Positions 1-5,895 of a stretch of 7,822 nt of DNA are shown here, one piece after another. The notes under the pieces were generated by a model that was given only the letters and a program-made list of their open reading frames with translations, did not search any database and had not been told where the DNA came from. Each line of letters opens with the position of its first letter. The stretch's first letter is position 1. The position numbers were made by a program, and so were the translations under genes. Origin of the DNA: UBA10205 sp964510425 (GTDB taxonomy: Archaea > Iainarchaeota > Iainarchaeia > Iainarchaeales > Iainarchaeaceae); NCBI GenBank assembly GCA_964510425.1, contig CAZEBH010000064.1, positions 1 through 7,822 on the forward strand, read 5' to 3'.

Positions 1-8
1 ATTCAACT

Positions 9-40
9 GCGGGCTCTATAAGCCCGCGAGATTTCTCTCG
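9..40. repeat. two adjacent small hairpins at the left edge
   Basis: A 7-bp perfect stem (GCGGGCT at 9-15 with AGCCCGC at 21-27, loop CTATA) is followed at once by a 5-bp stem (CGAGA at 27-31 with TCTCG at 36-40, loop TTTC); the two share base 27. They could be the 3' end of a structured RNA or a transcript-end structure of a gene lying left of the window. I found no tRNA T-loop next to them, so I do not call a tRNA. The pairing is seen directly; the role is unknown. Confidence 0.35.
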
Positions 41-84
41 GCACTATTTTAAAATCGGAATTTCACCGCGCAATTACCCATATA

Positions 85-279
85 GTGAAAGGAGAACGCG
101 GGATATTTGAAAAAATAACGCGCCAGCAAATTGAATCCGAATCCAAAAAACTCCGTAAGATAAAGGACCGCAATGTCCGCAACTATCTTGAAAATATCTT
201 AAGGCTTATTGTTGATATTGAAGAGGAAATAACAAATAACTCGTTCTACAGGGAGCTAATTGAGGGCAAGGCGCTCTAG
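85..279 (+). CDS. short helical protein of unknown function
   Basis: This 64-residue ORF starts at GTG 85 and ends at TAG 277-279. The product is highly charged (many Lys, Arg and Glu) and predicted to be largely helical, with the central and C-terminal part (residues ~12-60) alternating charged and Ile/Leu positions like a short coiled coil or helical bundle. I do not recognise a family. The frame is open upstream to a TAA at 19-21, but without an ATG. An AT-rich element at about 44-54 (CTATTTTAAAA) lies ~35 nt before the GTG and could be its TATA box; there is no clear ribosome-binding site. Another frame, open from the window edge to TGA 108-110, overlaps its start. The ORF may therefore be a real small gene, or the tail of a gene broken by a frameshift. 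It is on the same strand as nucS, about 95 nt upstream. Confidence 0.4.
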   Translation: MKGERGIFEKITRQQIESESKKLRKIKDRNVRNYLENILRLIVDIEEEITNNSFYRELIEGKAL

Positions 280-373
280 AAACCTAATCACTTTTGCCAA
301 GTTGCCAGGCACAAACCTTTAACCTTTTTGGCACACAATTTTGCAGGATTGCAAGAAAGTTTAGTTGATAACA

Positions 374-1138
374 ATGCAGTTTGAAAACTTTAAACCAGAA
401 CTTGACAGGGGCCTTCTGAACAAGGACATGATTGTGCTTGTTGGACAGTGCAGCGTTGATTACAACGGCAGGGCAACTTCAAAGCTTCCAAGCGGCAAAA
501 GGCTTGTTCTAATCAAGGGCGATGGCTCCATTTCGATTCACCAAAACCGCCTCGTGCGACCCACCAATTACATGATTGGAACGAAAATCTGGAGCGAAAT
601 TGCAAACGGAACTTTTATACTGCACGCAACTAAGCAAAAGCCCAAAGAGAAACTCATTGTTATTTTTAGCGAGATACATGGATTGCAAAGATATGAAATC
701 GAGCAGAGTGATGATTTACGCCTATCCGGCTCTGAAAGGGATTTGAATGAACTTTTAATGCAGGACCTCTCAATGATTGAACCCGGCCTTAGACCCATAA
801 ATCAGCAGCAGCATTTCCGCAAGGGCGTATGTGATATTATTGCACAGGACAAGGACGGCAATTTTGTGGTAATTGAACTGAAAAGAAGGCAGGCAGATTA
901 TGCAAGCGTTACGCAGCTTCACCGCTGCATGCACGAAGTTGAAAAAATGAAGGGCATCAAGGCGCGCGGAATTCTTCTCGCCCCGGACATTCGCAAAAAT
1001 GCAAAAGAGCTTCTTGGGCAGTTGGGTTTGGAATTTGCAAGGCTTGATTTTGAATTAACGCCAAACGGAAAGGAAAAGGCCAAAATAAAAGGGCTTACAT
1101 CAAAGCAGCAGACGCTTACGCAGCATTTTCCGCATTAA
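374..1138 (+). CDS. nucS: endonuclease NucS / EndoMS (mismatch-specific)
   Basis: This is the archaeal/actinobacterial NucS (EndoMS) nuclease, a homodimer that cuts both strands around mismatched bases and so substitutes for MutS-MutL in many archaea. The N-terminal half (~1-115) is the DNA-binding and dimerisation domain, including the conserved stretch around residues 42-56. The C-terminal half (~125-240) is the RecB-like nuclease: D154 in GVCDIIAQDKDG, then E168 and K170 in VVIELKRR form the D-(E-x-K) metal site. Residues 245-252 (QQTLTQHF) fit a PIP box (Q-x-x-L-x-x-H-F), the motif that docks on the PCNA sliding clamp, at the expected extreme C-terminus. Length (254 aa) is normal for the family. 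I chose ATG 374 over TTG 365 because three extra residues are unlikely and NucS usually begins just before the strand seen here. An AT-rich CAATTTT at 336-342 may be the promoter. The upstream gap also has a tandem AACCTTT repeat (314-327). Confidence 0.95.
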   Translation: MQFENFKPELDRGLLNKDMIVLVGQCSVDYNGRATSKLPSGKRLVLIKGDGSISIHQNRLVRPTNYMIGTKIWSEIANGTFILHATKQKPKEKLIVIFSEIHGLQRYEIEQSDDLRLSGSERDLNELLMQDLSMIEPGLRPINQQQHFRKGVCDIIAQDKDGNFVVIELKRRQADYASVTQLHRCMHEVEKMKGIKARGILLAPDIRKNAKELLGQLGLEFARLDFELTPNGKEKAKIKGLTSKQQTLTQHFPH

Positions 1139-1194
1139 CAATTGTGAAGGCAAAGTTTAAGAACATTGGAAATCTATTTTATTATCTGATTTAC

Positions 1195-1632
1195 ATGACC
1201 CCTAGAAAAAGATTGCCAAGAATTGTGCCGAAAGGCAAAATGCTTTTTGGAAGGGCAAACTTTCCACCAAAGCATGGCAGAATTTTGAAAATAGTCAGAC
1301 AATTTAGGGGGAACGAAACGCCTGAACAAGCAAACAGGTCATTAAGGTCTGCTTTTCCCGAAATACCAACGAATGTTTGGAATCTTGAAATTGCAGCAAA
1401 TGTCAATGCACTAGCCACTACAATCAGGCAAATCAATGCCGAAGTGGCGCAAAGGCACAAGGAAGCAAAATTGAGAAAAGTCCCGGTAGGCGGCAATAGG
1501 AATTTTACCGGAAAAACCCCAAGCGCACCTGCGAAGGGAGCCTACAGAATAACAACTCAGAAAACGGTTTTTGCCGAACAGCAAGAACTTGCCAAACAAA
1601 TTGCAGAAGTCCTTGCAAGATATAAAAAATAG
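1195..1632 (+). CDS. basic protein of unknown function, downstream of nucS
   Basis: I do not recognise this protein (145 aa from ATG 1195). It is rich in Lys and Arg, with a very basic N-terminus (MTPRKRLPRIVPKGK), a predicted helical middle (~55-95), a Gly/Pro-rich basic linker (~97-120) and a C-terminal helix (~128-145). No signal peptide, membrane segment or Cys cluster is present. The charge pattern suggests a nucleic-acid-binding or ribosome-associated protein, but that is inference. The frame can be extended to GTG 1144, only 5 nt after the nucS stop, adding 17 mostly non-basic residues. That start would make it translationally coupled to nucS. ATG 1195 is preferred for codon type and because the basic N-terminus begins there, but the choice is uncertain. 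Neither start has a good ribosome-binding site. It lies in the same direction as nucS and converges with the CNNM gene, with a 14-nt gap. Confidence 0.65.
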   Translation: MTPRKRLPRIVPKGKMLFGRANFPPKHGRILKIVRQFRGNETPEQANRSLRSAFPEIPTNVWNLEIAANVNALATTIRQINAEVAQRHKEAKLRKVPVGGNRNFTGKTPSAPAKGAYRITTQKTVFAEQQELAKQIAEVLARYKK

Positions 1633-1646
1633 CGATTTATCCACTA

Positions 1647-2633
1647 CTATTTCTCACGAATCTCGCCTACAATTTCTGCGACCACATCCTCAACTGTAAC
1701 AACCCCAATGGTTAAGCCGCTTGAATTCACAACGATTGCAATGTTAGAATGCCTTGATTTGAAAATCTTGAGCAGATAATCCAGCTTTTTTTCAGAATGA
1801 ACAAAAATCGGGTGGCGCATAATGGATTCAACCCTCACTTTTCCGCCAGTGCCCATTGCTTTTCCAAGATAGTCCCTTGCATAAAATACCCCGACAATAT
1901 CATCAATGCTTTTGCCATACACAGGAAAGCGCTGGTGCTCTTTTAGCAACTCTGAACCTATTTCTTTTACAAAAGTGCCCTTGGCAAAAGCAATCACATT
2001 TTCTCGCGGGGTCATGACCTGCCTTACTGTTATGTCATTTAGAAGAAAAATTTTGTGAATCATATCCCTCTCTTCAGCAAGTATTGCGCCTTCTTCGGCG
2101 CTTATTACCGCGGCAATTTTTACTTCCTCTTCAGTTAGCTTTTGATCCCCTTCCACGGCACCTATTGATCTTAATAGTAGAAGCGAAATGGATTCAAGAA
2201 CAAAAATTACGGGAGCCAGTATTACAAGCAGCAAATGCAAAATAGGCGCGGACCGAAGCGCAATCGGCTCTGCGTATTTGAGGGCCAGAGTTTTTGGGGT
2301 GATATCAGAAAAAACCAGAATCAAAAATGTGATTGCACCGGTCGAGACCGCAATTCCAAGTTCGCCTGGAAGCAAATCGAAAGTGATTGATGCAGTAACT
2401 GAACCTGCCGCGAACTGGAAGAGGTCATTTGCAATAAGAATTGTCACAAGGGTTTTTTGCGCCTTTTCCTTGAGGCGATGCAATTGAGCGGCACCAGGAA
2501 CGCCTGCATCAACCAGCCGCTTGATCTTTACCCGGTTCATTGAAATGAAAGCGGTTTCAGATGAGGAAAAAAATGCACTGGCAAAAATAAGGCAGGCGAG
2601 AACAATTATTTTAAGCCCGATTTCGAGAACCAT
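1647..2633 (-). CDS. CNNM/DUF21 membrane protein with CBS-domain pair
   Basis: This 328-residue protein belongs to the CNNM/CorC family, whose members are implicated in Mg2+ or other divalent-cation transport at the cytoplasmic membrane. Residues 1-~155 form the DUF21 transmembrane domain, with hydrophobic segments at about 4-22, 61-83, 92-110 and 128-155. They carry family motifs FSSSETAFISMNRVK (22-36) and DITPKTLALKYAEPIA (110-125, family form usually E-I-x-P-K). An acidic helical linker (~165-200) leads to two CBS motifs, about 203-257 and 270-325, which in this family bind adenine nucleotides. The protein stops right after CBS2, so the C-terminal CorC_HlyC domain of many bacterial homologues is absent. 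The frame opens further, to ATG 2711 (26 more residues). ATG 2633 is chosen because GGTGG (minus strand, 2642-2638) sits 4 nt upstream and the hydrophobic helix follows directly. It is the third gene of the minus-strand cluster, separated from eno by 152 nt containing inverted repeats. Confidence 0.9.
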   Translation of the reverse strand: MVLEIGLKIIVLACLIFASAFFSSSETAFISMNRVKIKRLVDAGVPGAAQLHRLKEKAQKTLVTILIANDLFQFAAGSVTASITFDLLPGELGIAVSTGAITFLILVFSDITPKTLALKYAEPIALRSAPILHLLLVILAPVIFVLESISLLLLRSIGAVEGDQKLTEEEVKIAAVISAEEGAILAEERDMIHKIFLLNDITVRQVMTPRENVIAFAKGTFVKEIGSELLKEHQRFPVYGKSIDDIVGVFYARDYLGKAMGTGGKVRVESIMRHPIFVHSEKKLDYLLKIFKSRHSNIAIVVNSSGLTIGVVTVEDVVAEIVGEIREK

Positions 2634-2637
2634 GCAG

Positions 2638-2642
2638 CCACC
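2638..2642 (-). promoter_or_regulatory. ribosome-binding site deciding the CNNM start
   Basis: On the minus strand GGTGG ends 4 nt before ATG 2633 and matches the anti-Shine-Dalgarno end of archaeal 16S rRNA. The upstream ATG at 2711 has no such site and lies in the loop of an inverted repeat. This is the basis for preferring the shorter protein. Confidence 0.6.
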
Positions 2643-2675
2643 AAAATGAATCCATTGTCTAAAGAAGTTAATAAT

Positions 2676-2729
2676 GCTATAGTGAACCGCTTTAATTTTT
2701 GAACATTTCATTGCGGTTCACTAGATAGC
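2676..2729. repeat. inverted repeat 1 between eno and the CNNM gene
   Basis: AGTGAACCGC (2681-2690) is perfectly complementary to GCGGTTCACT (2713-2722), with a 22-nt AT-rich loop. Allowing a 2-nt bulge (2723-2724), the stem extends by GCTAT (2676-2680) with ATAGC (2725-2729). The left arm includes the sequence ACTATAGC on the minus strand, about 45 nt before the CNNM start, a plausible but weak TATA element. The repeat could be an operator or a leader hairpin of the CNNM transcript. It shares 2725-2729 with the next repeat. Confidence 0.7.
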
Positions 2730-2771
2730 AAATGGCTTGTGAATTGTTCAATTATTTAAGCCATTTGCTAT
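2725..2771. repeat. inverted repeat 2 downstream of eno
   Basis: A perfect 14-bp inverted repeat: ATAGCAAATGGCTT (2725-2738) with AAGCCATTTGCTAT (2758-2771). The 19-nt loop contains a smaller AATT-GTTC-AATT hairpin (2742-2753). It begins 14 nt after the enolase stop codon on the minus strand, so it could form a 3'-end stabilising or termination hairpin for the eno mRNA; no T-run follows directly. A protein-binding site or a tiny non-autonomous element are alternatives. The pairing is unambiguous; the function is not. Confidence 0.75.
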
Positions 2772-2785
2772 ACCTCAAACGCGTC

Positions 2786-4066
2786 TTAGGAATTTCTAAA
2801 ATTCTTTCCGGCAAATAGAGCGCTACCCCTTTCATTTAGCATTTCCTCAATTCTCAGAAGGCGGTTGTATTTTGCTACCCGTTCGCTTCTTGCGGGTGAG
2901 CCGAATTTACTCTGGCCGGCACCCAGACCTGCAACCAAATCAGAAATGTATGTGTCCTCGCTCTCGCCCGAGCGGTGCGAAACAACCACGTTCCAGTTGT
3001 TTCGCCTTGATGAACGGAACGCATCAAGCGATTCCGTAATTGTTCCAACCTGGTTTATTTTCAAAAGAAGCGCATTGCACGCCTTCTCTTCAAGCGCTTT
3101 TTTTATGCGCGAAACATTTGTGACAAGCAAATCGTCCCCAACTATCTGTATTTTCTTTCCAAGTTTTGAATTCATTTGGGCCCAGCCAATCCAATCATCC
3201 TCTGCAAAGCCATCTTCAATCGAAACAATTTCAAAGCGCTTTACCATCACGGCATAATAGTCCGCGAGCTCTTCGGGGGAGAATTTTTCATCGCCGATGG
3301 AGTAAACTCCGTTGTTGTAAAACTCTGAACTGGCGCAATCAAGGGCAATTTTTATCTTCCCCGAATAACCCGCCTCGTCAATTGCCTTTAGCATTAGTTC
3401 TAGGCGCTGCTCAAGTTTCTCCATTTTGGGCGCAAACCCGCCCTCATCCCCAAGAAGAATCGCCTGCTCTCCGAATCTTTTTTTGAGCATGCCCTTTAGC
3501 ACATGATATGTTTCAGTTCCCGCCCGAAGGGCTTCTGAAAAAGAGCCAAACTCGATTGGCATTAGCATGTGCTCCTGAATGTCATTTTCGCGGCCCGCAT
3601 GCTTGCCGCCATTTATTACATTTAACATCGGCACCGGAAGTGTGAATTTTTTGTTTCCAATCAAATGCCCAAGGTATTCAAACAATTCAACTCCGGCCTC
3701 TGCTGCAAGCGCACGCGAATAGCACATGGAAACAGGAAGGATTGCATTGGCGCCAAGAGAGGATTTATTCTGCGTGCCGTCAAGCAAAATAAGCAGGCTG
3801 TCAAGCTCTTGCTGCATGAAAAAATCCCTGCCCACAATTTTTGGGGCAATTATAGAATTTACATTTTCAATTGCCTTAAGCACCCCCTTGCCGGCGTATT
3901 CCTTGCCGCCATCACGCAGTTCAAGCGCTTCGTGAACCCCTGTGGAAGCCCCGCTTGGAACAATCGCAGAAAAAGTGCCTTTTGAAGTTTTCATCTCGGC
4001 TTCGACCGTAGGAAAGCCCCTGCTATCAAGCACCTGCCTTGCCCTTAGTGATAAAATTTTTGCCAT
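2786..4066 (-). CDS. eno: enolase (phosphopyruvate hydratase)
   Basis: Enolase interconverts 2-phosphoglycerate and phosphoenolpyruvate in the cytoplasm, in glycolysis and gluconeogenesis. The 426-residue length is standard. The N-terminal capping domain (1-~135) contains the mobile SGASTG loop at 38-43. The C-terminal TIM barrel has the signature NVINGGKHAGREND (149-162), E208 in GDEGG, Mg2+ ligands D243 (ALDCAS), E284 (SIEDG) and D311 (GDDLLVTN), catalytic base K336 (LLLKINQVGT), the SHRSGE loop (363-368) and K387. All expected catalytic residues are present, so the enzyme should be active. ATG 4066 gives an N-terminus (AKILSLRARQVLDSRG) that matches the family exactly. There is no ribosome-binding site. 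Instead a TATA-like AATAAATA sits ~27 nt upstream, suggesting a leaderless transcript even though the gene follows the HAD-like gene by only 25 nt. Co-transcription from the upstream promoter is also possible. Confidence 0.98.
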   Translation of the reverse strand: MAKILSLRARQVLDSRGFPTVEAEMKTSKGTFSAIVPSGASTGVHEALELRDGGKEYAGKGVLKAIENVNSIIAPKIVGRDFFMQQELDSLLILLDGTQNKSSLGANAILPVSMCYSRALAAEAGVELFEYLGHLIGNKKFTLPVPMLNVINGGKHAGRENDIQEHMLMPIEFGSFSEALRAGTETYHVLKGMLKKRFGEQAILLGDEGGFAPKMEKLEQRLELMLKAIDEAGYSGKIKIALDCASSEFYNNGVYSIGDEKFSPEELADYYAVMVKRFEIVSIEDGFAEDDWIGWAQMNSKLGKKIQIVGDDLLVTNVSRIKKALEEKACNALLLKINQVGTITESLDAFRSSRRNNWNVVVSHRSGESEDTYISDLVAGLGAGQSKFGSPARSERVAKYNRLLRIEEMLNERGSALFAGKNFRNS

Positions 4067-4088
4067 TGAAATAAAAAGGATGCAATGG

Positions 4089-4096
4089 TATTTATT
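4089..4096 (-). promoter_or_regulatory. candidate leaderless promoter of eno
   Basis: On the minus strand AATAAATA overlaps the stop codon of the upstream gene (4092-4094), and its centre is ~27 nt before the enolase ATG at 4066. That is the spacing expected when transcription starts at the start codon. The absence of a ribosome-binding site before eno fits. Confidence 0.4.
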
Positions 4097-4841
4097 CTTT
4101 AGGCATAGGCACCACAGTGCCCTCGCCTTCAGATAACCCCGTCCGCTTGTCCTGCGCCTTTTTCATCATCACGGCAAGTTCTTTAGCATCAACCATCTCA
4201 CGCGCAAGATGTTTGAAAATGTAGGATTCAAGCACCTTGGCATCAGTTTTGGGAATTTTGCCCGCAATTAGCGATTCAAAATCTTCGCGGGAAAAATCCG
4301 TGCAATGCACCCAACCTGGAATCTGCGAAGACGGGACATTGCGCTCGCTAAAACTATCACGCAGAAGGACAAAATCAATTCCAGAATAACGCGCGGTATA
4401 AAACCCGTCAAACCAGAGGTCGTGGCCTATAAGCACCGCATTCTCACGCATGATTTTTCCTGTTGAAAGCAGGCCGGTCAGCACACTCTGCTTGAAAAAG
4501 TCATCTGTAAAGAACGGGTCTTTTGCAAGGTTAGCATCGTATCTTTCCCTATCTGGCTCCGCCCTTGAATTCAGGTAAGAGTCATTTAGCAGGAATATAT
4601 TCTCTTTTTTGAAAAACTTTTTAAGCCCTGCCCCGGCAATTTCCGCAATAGCCTTATGCTTTTCCCTGCCAGAAATCAGGAAAAGCTCAATAAGGCCCAT
4701 TGATTCAAGCCCCTTGAGAAATTTCATGACCAAATCGGTTTTTTCGCGTGAAATTGATTTGTTGACCTTTCCAGAAAAGAGCACATCCTCGGGGACAAAA
4801 AAAAGATAACGCTTAACAACATTTTTTGCACCAAGCGGCAT
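4092..4841 (-). CDS. HAD-like protein with degenerate catalytic motif
   Basis: I read this 249-residue cytoplasmic protein as a divergent member of the haloacid dehalogenase (HAD) fold. The order of motifs fits: a hydrophobic strand ending in FFVPEDVLF (14-22) where motif I (DxDxT/V) belongs, LFLISGR (53-59) as motif II, and AVLIGHDLWFDGFYTARYSG (135-154), which resembles motif IV (G-D-x3-4-D). The nucleophile Asp of motif I is replaced by Val-Pro, with Glu18-Asp19 in the second half. If the assignment is right, phosphatase activity is doubtful and a binding or regulatory role is more likely. The middle (80-125) resembles a small cap insertion; the C-terminus (~195-249) is helical and ends in a polar tail. 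No signal peptide is seen. The start at ATG 4841 has no ribosome-binding site, but a palindromic TATA-like element is centred 28 nt upstream. It is divergent to prs and first gene of the minus cluster, 25 nt ahead of eno. Confidence 0.7.
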   Translation of the reverse strand: MPLGAKNVVKRYLFFVPEDVLFSGKVNKSISREKTDLVMKFLKGLESMGLIELFLISGREKHKAIAEIAGAGLKKFFKKENIFLLNDSYLNSRAEPDRERYDANLAKDPFFTDDFFKQSVLTGLLSTGKIMRENAVLIGHDLWFDGFYTARYSGIDFVLLRDSFSERNVPSSQIPGWVHCTDFSREDFESLIAGKIPKTDAKVLESYIFKHLAREMVDAKELAVMMKKAQDKRTGLSEGEGTVVPMPKE

Positions 4842-4862
4842 GCCAAATTTACACTACAAAAA

Positions 4863-4875
4863 GCTTAAATTAAGC
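4863..4875. promoter_or_regulatory. palindromic TATA-like element shared by divergent genes
   Basis: GCTTAAATTAAGC is a perfect inverted repeat around base 4869, so it reads the same on both strands. Its centre is 28 nt from the minus-strand ATG at 4841 (leaderless spacing) and 33 nt from the prs ATG at 4902 (a leader of about 7 nt), or 24 nt from the in-frame TTG at 4893. Purine-rich sequence flanks it on the left, like a BRE for plus-strand transcription. A second AT run (ATTATATATT, 4885-4894) is too close to prs to serve as its TATA box. Confidence 0.5.
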
Positions 4876-4901
4876 CATAGGGCAATTATATATTGAAAAC
4901 C

Positions 4902-5840
4902 ATGGACAGGAAATTCTCATTATTCTCAGGCAACAGCAACATAGAGCTTGCAAAGGAAATTGCGAATTACCTCGGTGTGCCCCTTGGAAAGGTCGAACTC
5001 AAAAAGTTCGCCGACGGGGAAAATTATGCAAATTACCTTGAAACCGTGCGCGGACAGGACATATACATCATACAAAGCACCTGTTATCCACACAATGACA
5101 ACATAATGGAACTTCTCATAATGATTGATGCTGCAAAGCGCGCGGCTGCGGAAAAAATCACCTGCGTAATTCCCTACTACGGTTATGGAAAACAGGACCG
5201 CAAGGTCAATGACCGCGAGGCAATCACCGCAAAGCTTGTTGCAAAAATTCTCGAAGCCGCCGGGGCAGATGCCGTACTTACAACTGATCTTCACTCTGAT
5301 CAGGTTCAGGGCTTTTTTGACATACGCTCCGATTTTCTCTACGCCTCGGGCCCCCTGATGACATACTTTACCCAAAAGCACGGCAAGGAAAATATAGTTG
5401 TTGTGGCGCCCGATGTCGGGAGCAGCAAGAGGGCACGAGCATATGCAAAAATGTTGGGCGCGGAAATTGCAATTATTGACAAGAGAAGGCCAAAACAAAA
5501 CCAGAGCGAAGTCGTAAATCTTATAGGGGATGTCAATGCAAAAATTGCGCTAATTGTTGATGATGAGATAAATACCGGCGGAACTATTGTAAATGCTGCA
5601 GAGGCCGTGATAAAAAACGGGGCAAAAGCGGCTTACGCAATGGCATCACACGGAGTATTTGCTTCAGATGCGGCGCAAAGGCTGGAAAAGAGCCCGCTGC
5701 GCGAAATAATAGTGACAAACAGCATACCACAAAAAAATAAGTTCAGAAAGCTTACGGTAATTTCTGTTGGACCCCTGCTCGGCGAAGCCATAAAGCGGCT
5801 ACACGAAAAGGAATCTATTTCAAAAATACTTCATGACTAA
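4902..5840 (+). CDS. prs: ribose-phosphate pyrophosphokinase (PRPP synthetase)
   Basis: The enzyme transfers pyrophosphate from ATP to ribose 5-phosphate, making PRPP for purine, pyrimidine, histidine and other syntheses. All landmarks of the family are seen in the 312 residues: LFSGNSN (7-13), FADGE (36-40), IQST and NDNIMELLIMIDAAKRA (57-81), PYYGYGKQDRK (91-101), catalytic H131 in TTDLHSDQVQGFF, APDVGSSKRAR (169-179), the flexible loop KRRPKQNQSEV (194-204) and the PRPP-binding loop IVDDEINTGGT (218-228). Length and motifs are those of bacterial class I enzymes; classical archaeal versions are usually about 280-290 residues. That hints at an ancient transfer or a DPANN-type homologue. ATG 4902 is preferred over TTG 4893 because the family N-terminus starts here. 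The gene is divergent to the HAD-like gene and shares its 60-nt promoter region. A T-rich tract follows at 5871-5885. Confidence 0.97.
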   Translation: MDRKFSLFSGNSNIELAKEIANYLGVPLGKVELKKFADGENYANYLETVRGQDIYIIQSTCYPHNDNIMELLIMIDAAKRAAAEKITCVIPYYGYGKQDRKVNDREAITAKLVAKILEAAGADAVLTTDLHSDQVQGFFDIRSDFLYASGPLMTYFTQKHGKENIVVVAPDVGSSKRARAYAKMLGAEIAIIDKRRPKQNQSEVVNLIGDVNAKIALIVDDEINTGGTIVNAAEAVIKNGAKAAYAMASHGVFASDAAQRLEKSPLREIIVTNSIPQKNKFRKLTVISVGPLLGEAIKRLHEKESISKILHD

Positions 5841-5855
5841 AGCGCAAAGCGCGGA

Positions 5856-5891
5856 TTTAAATAACTAAATTGCTTTTCCTTTTTTAGGTGA
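5856..5891 (+). promoter_or_regulatory. promoter, T-tract and ribosome-binding site of the zinc-ribbon gene
   Basis: TTTAAATAA (5856-5864) is a good archaeal TATA box. About 26 nt further, at ~5886, transcription should begin, right at AGGTGA (5886-5891), a ribosome-binding site 4 nt before ATG 5896. The pyrimidine tract between them (5871-5885, T4CCT6) may also end the prs transcript. A GCGC-AAA-GCGC mini-hairpin (5842-5852) follows the prs stop. Confidence 0.6.
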
Positions 5892-5895
5892 AAAA

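Noticed and set aside
9..40. end of a tRNA with long variable arm
   Set aside because: The hairpins resemble anticodon and variable arms, but the following sequence (AATTTCA loop at 59-65) does not match a T-loop.
295..333. TGCCAA...TTGGCA inverted repeat and AACCTTT tandem repeat upstream of nucS
   Set aside because: Arms of 6 nt over a long loop and a 7-nt doublet are short enough to be chance; noted only within the nucS entry.
2188..2487. plus-strand ORF opposite the CNNM gene, and similar ORFs opposite eno, nucS and prs
   Set aside because: They are antisense shadows of well-supported genes with no family features of their own.
2634..2711. 26-residue N-terminal extension of the CNNM protein (ATG 2711)
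   Set aside because: No ribosome-binding site, start within an inverted-repeat loop, and the extension precedes the normal family N-terminus.
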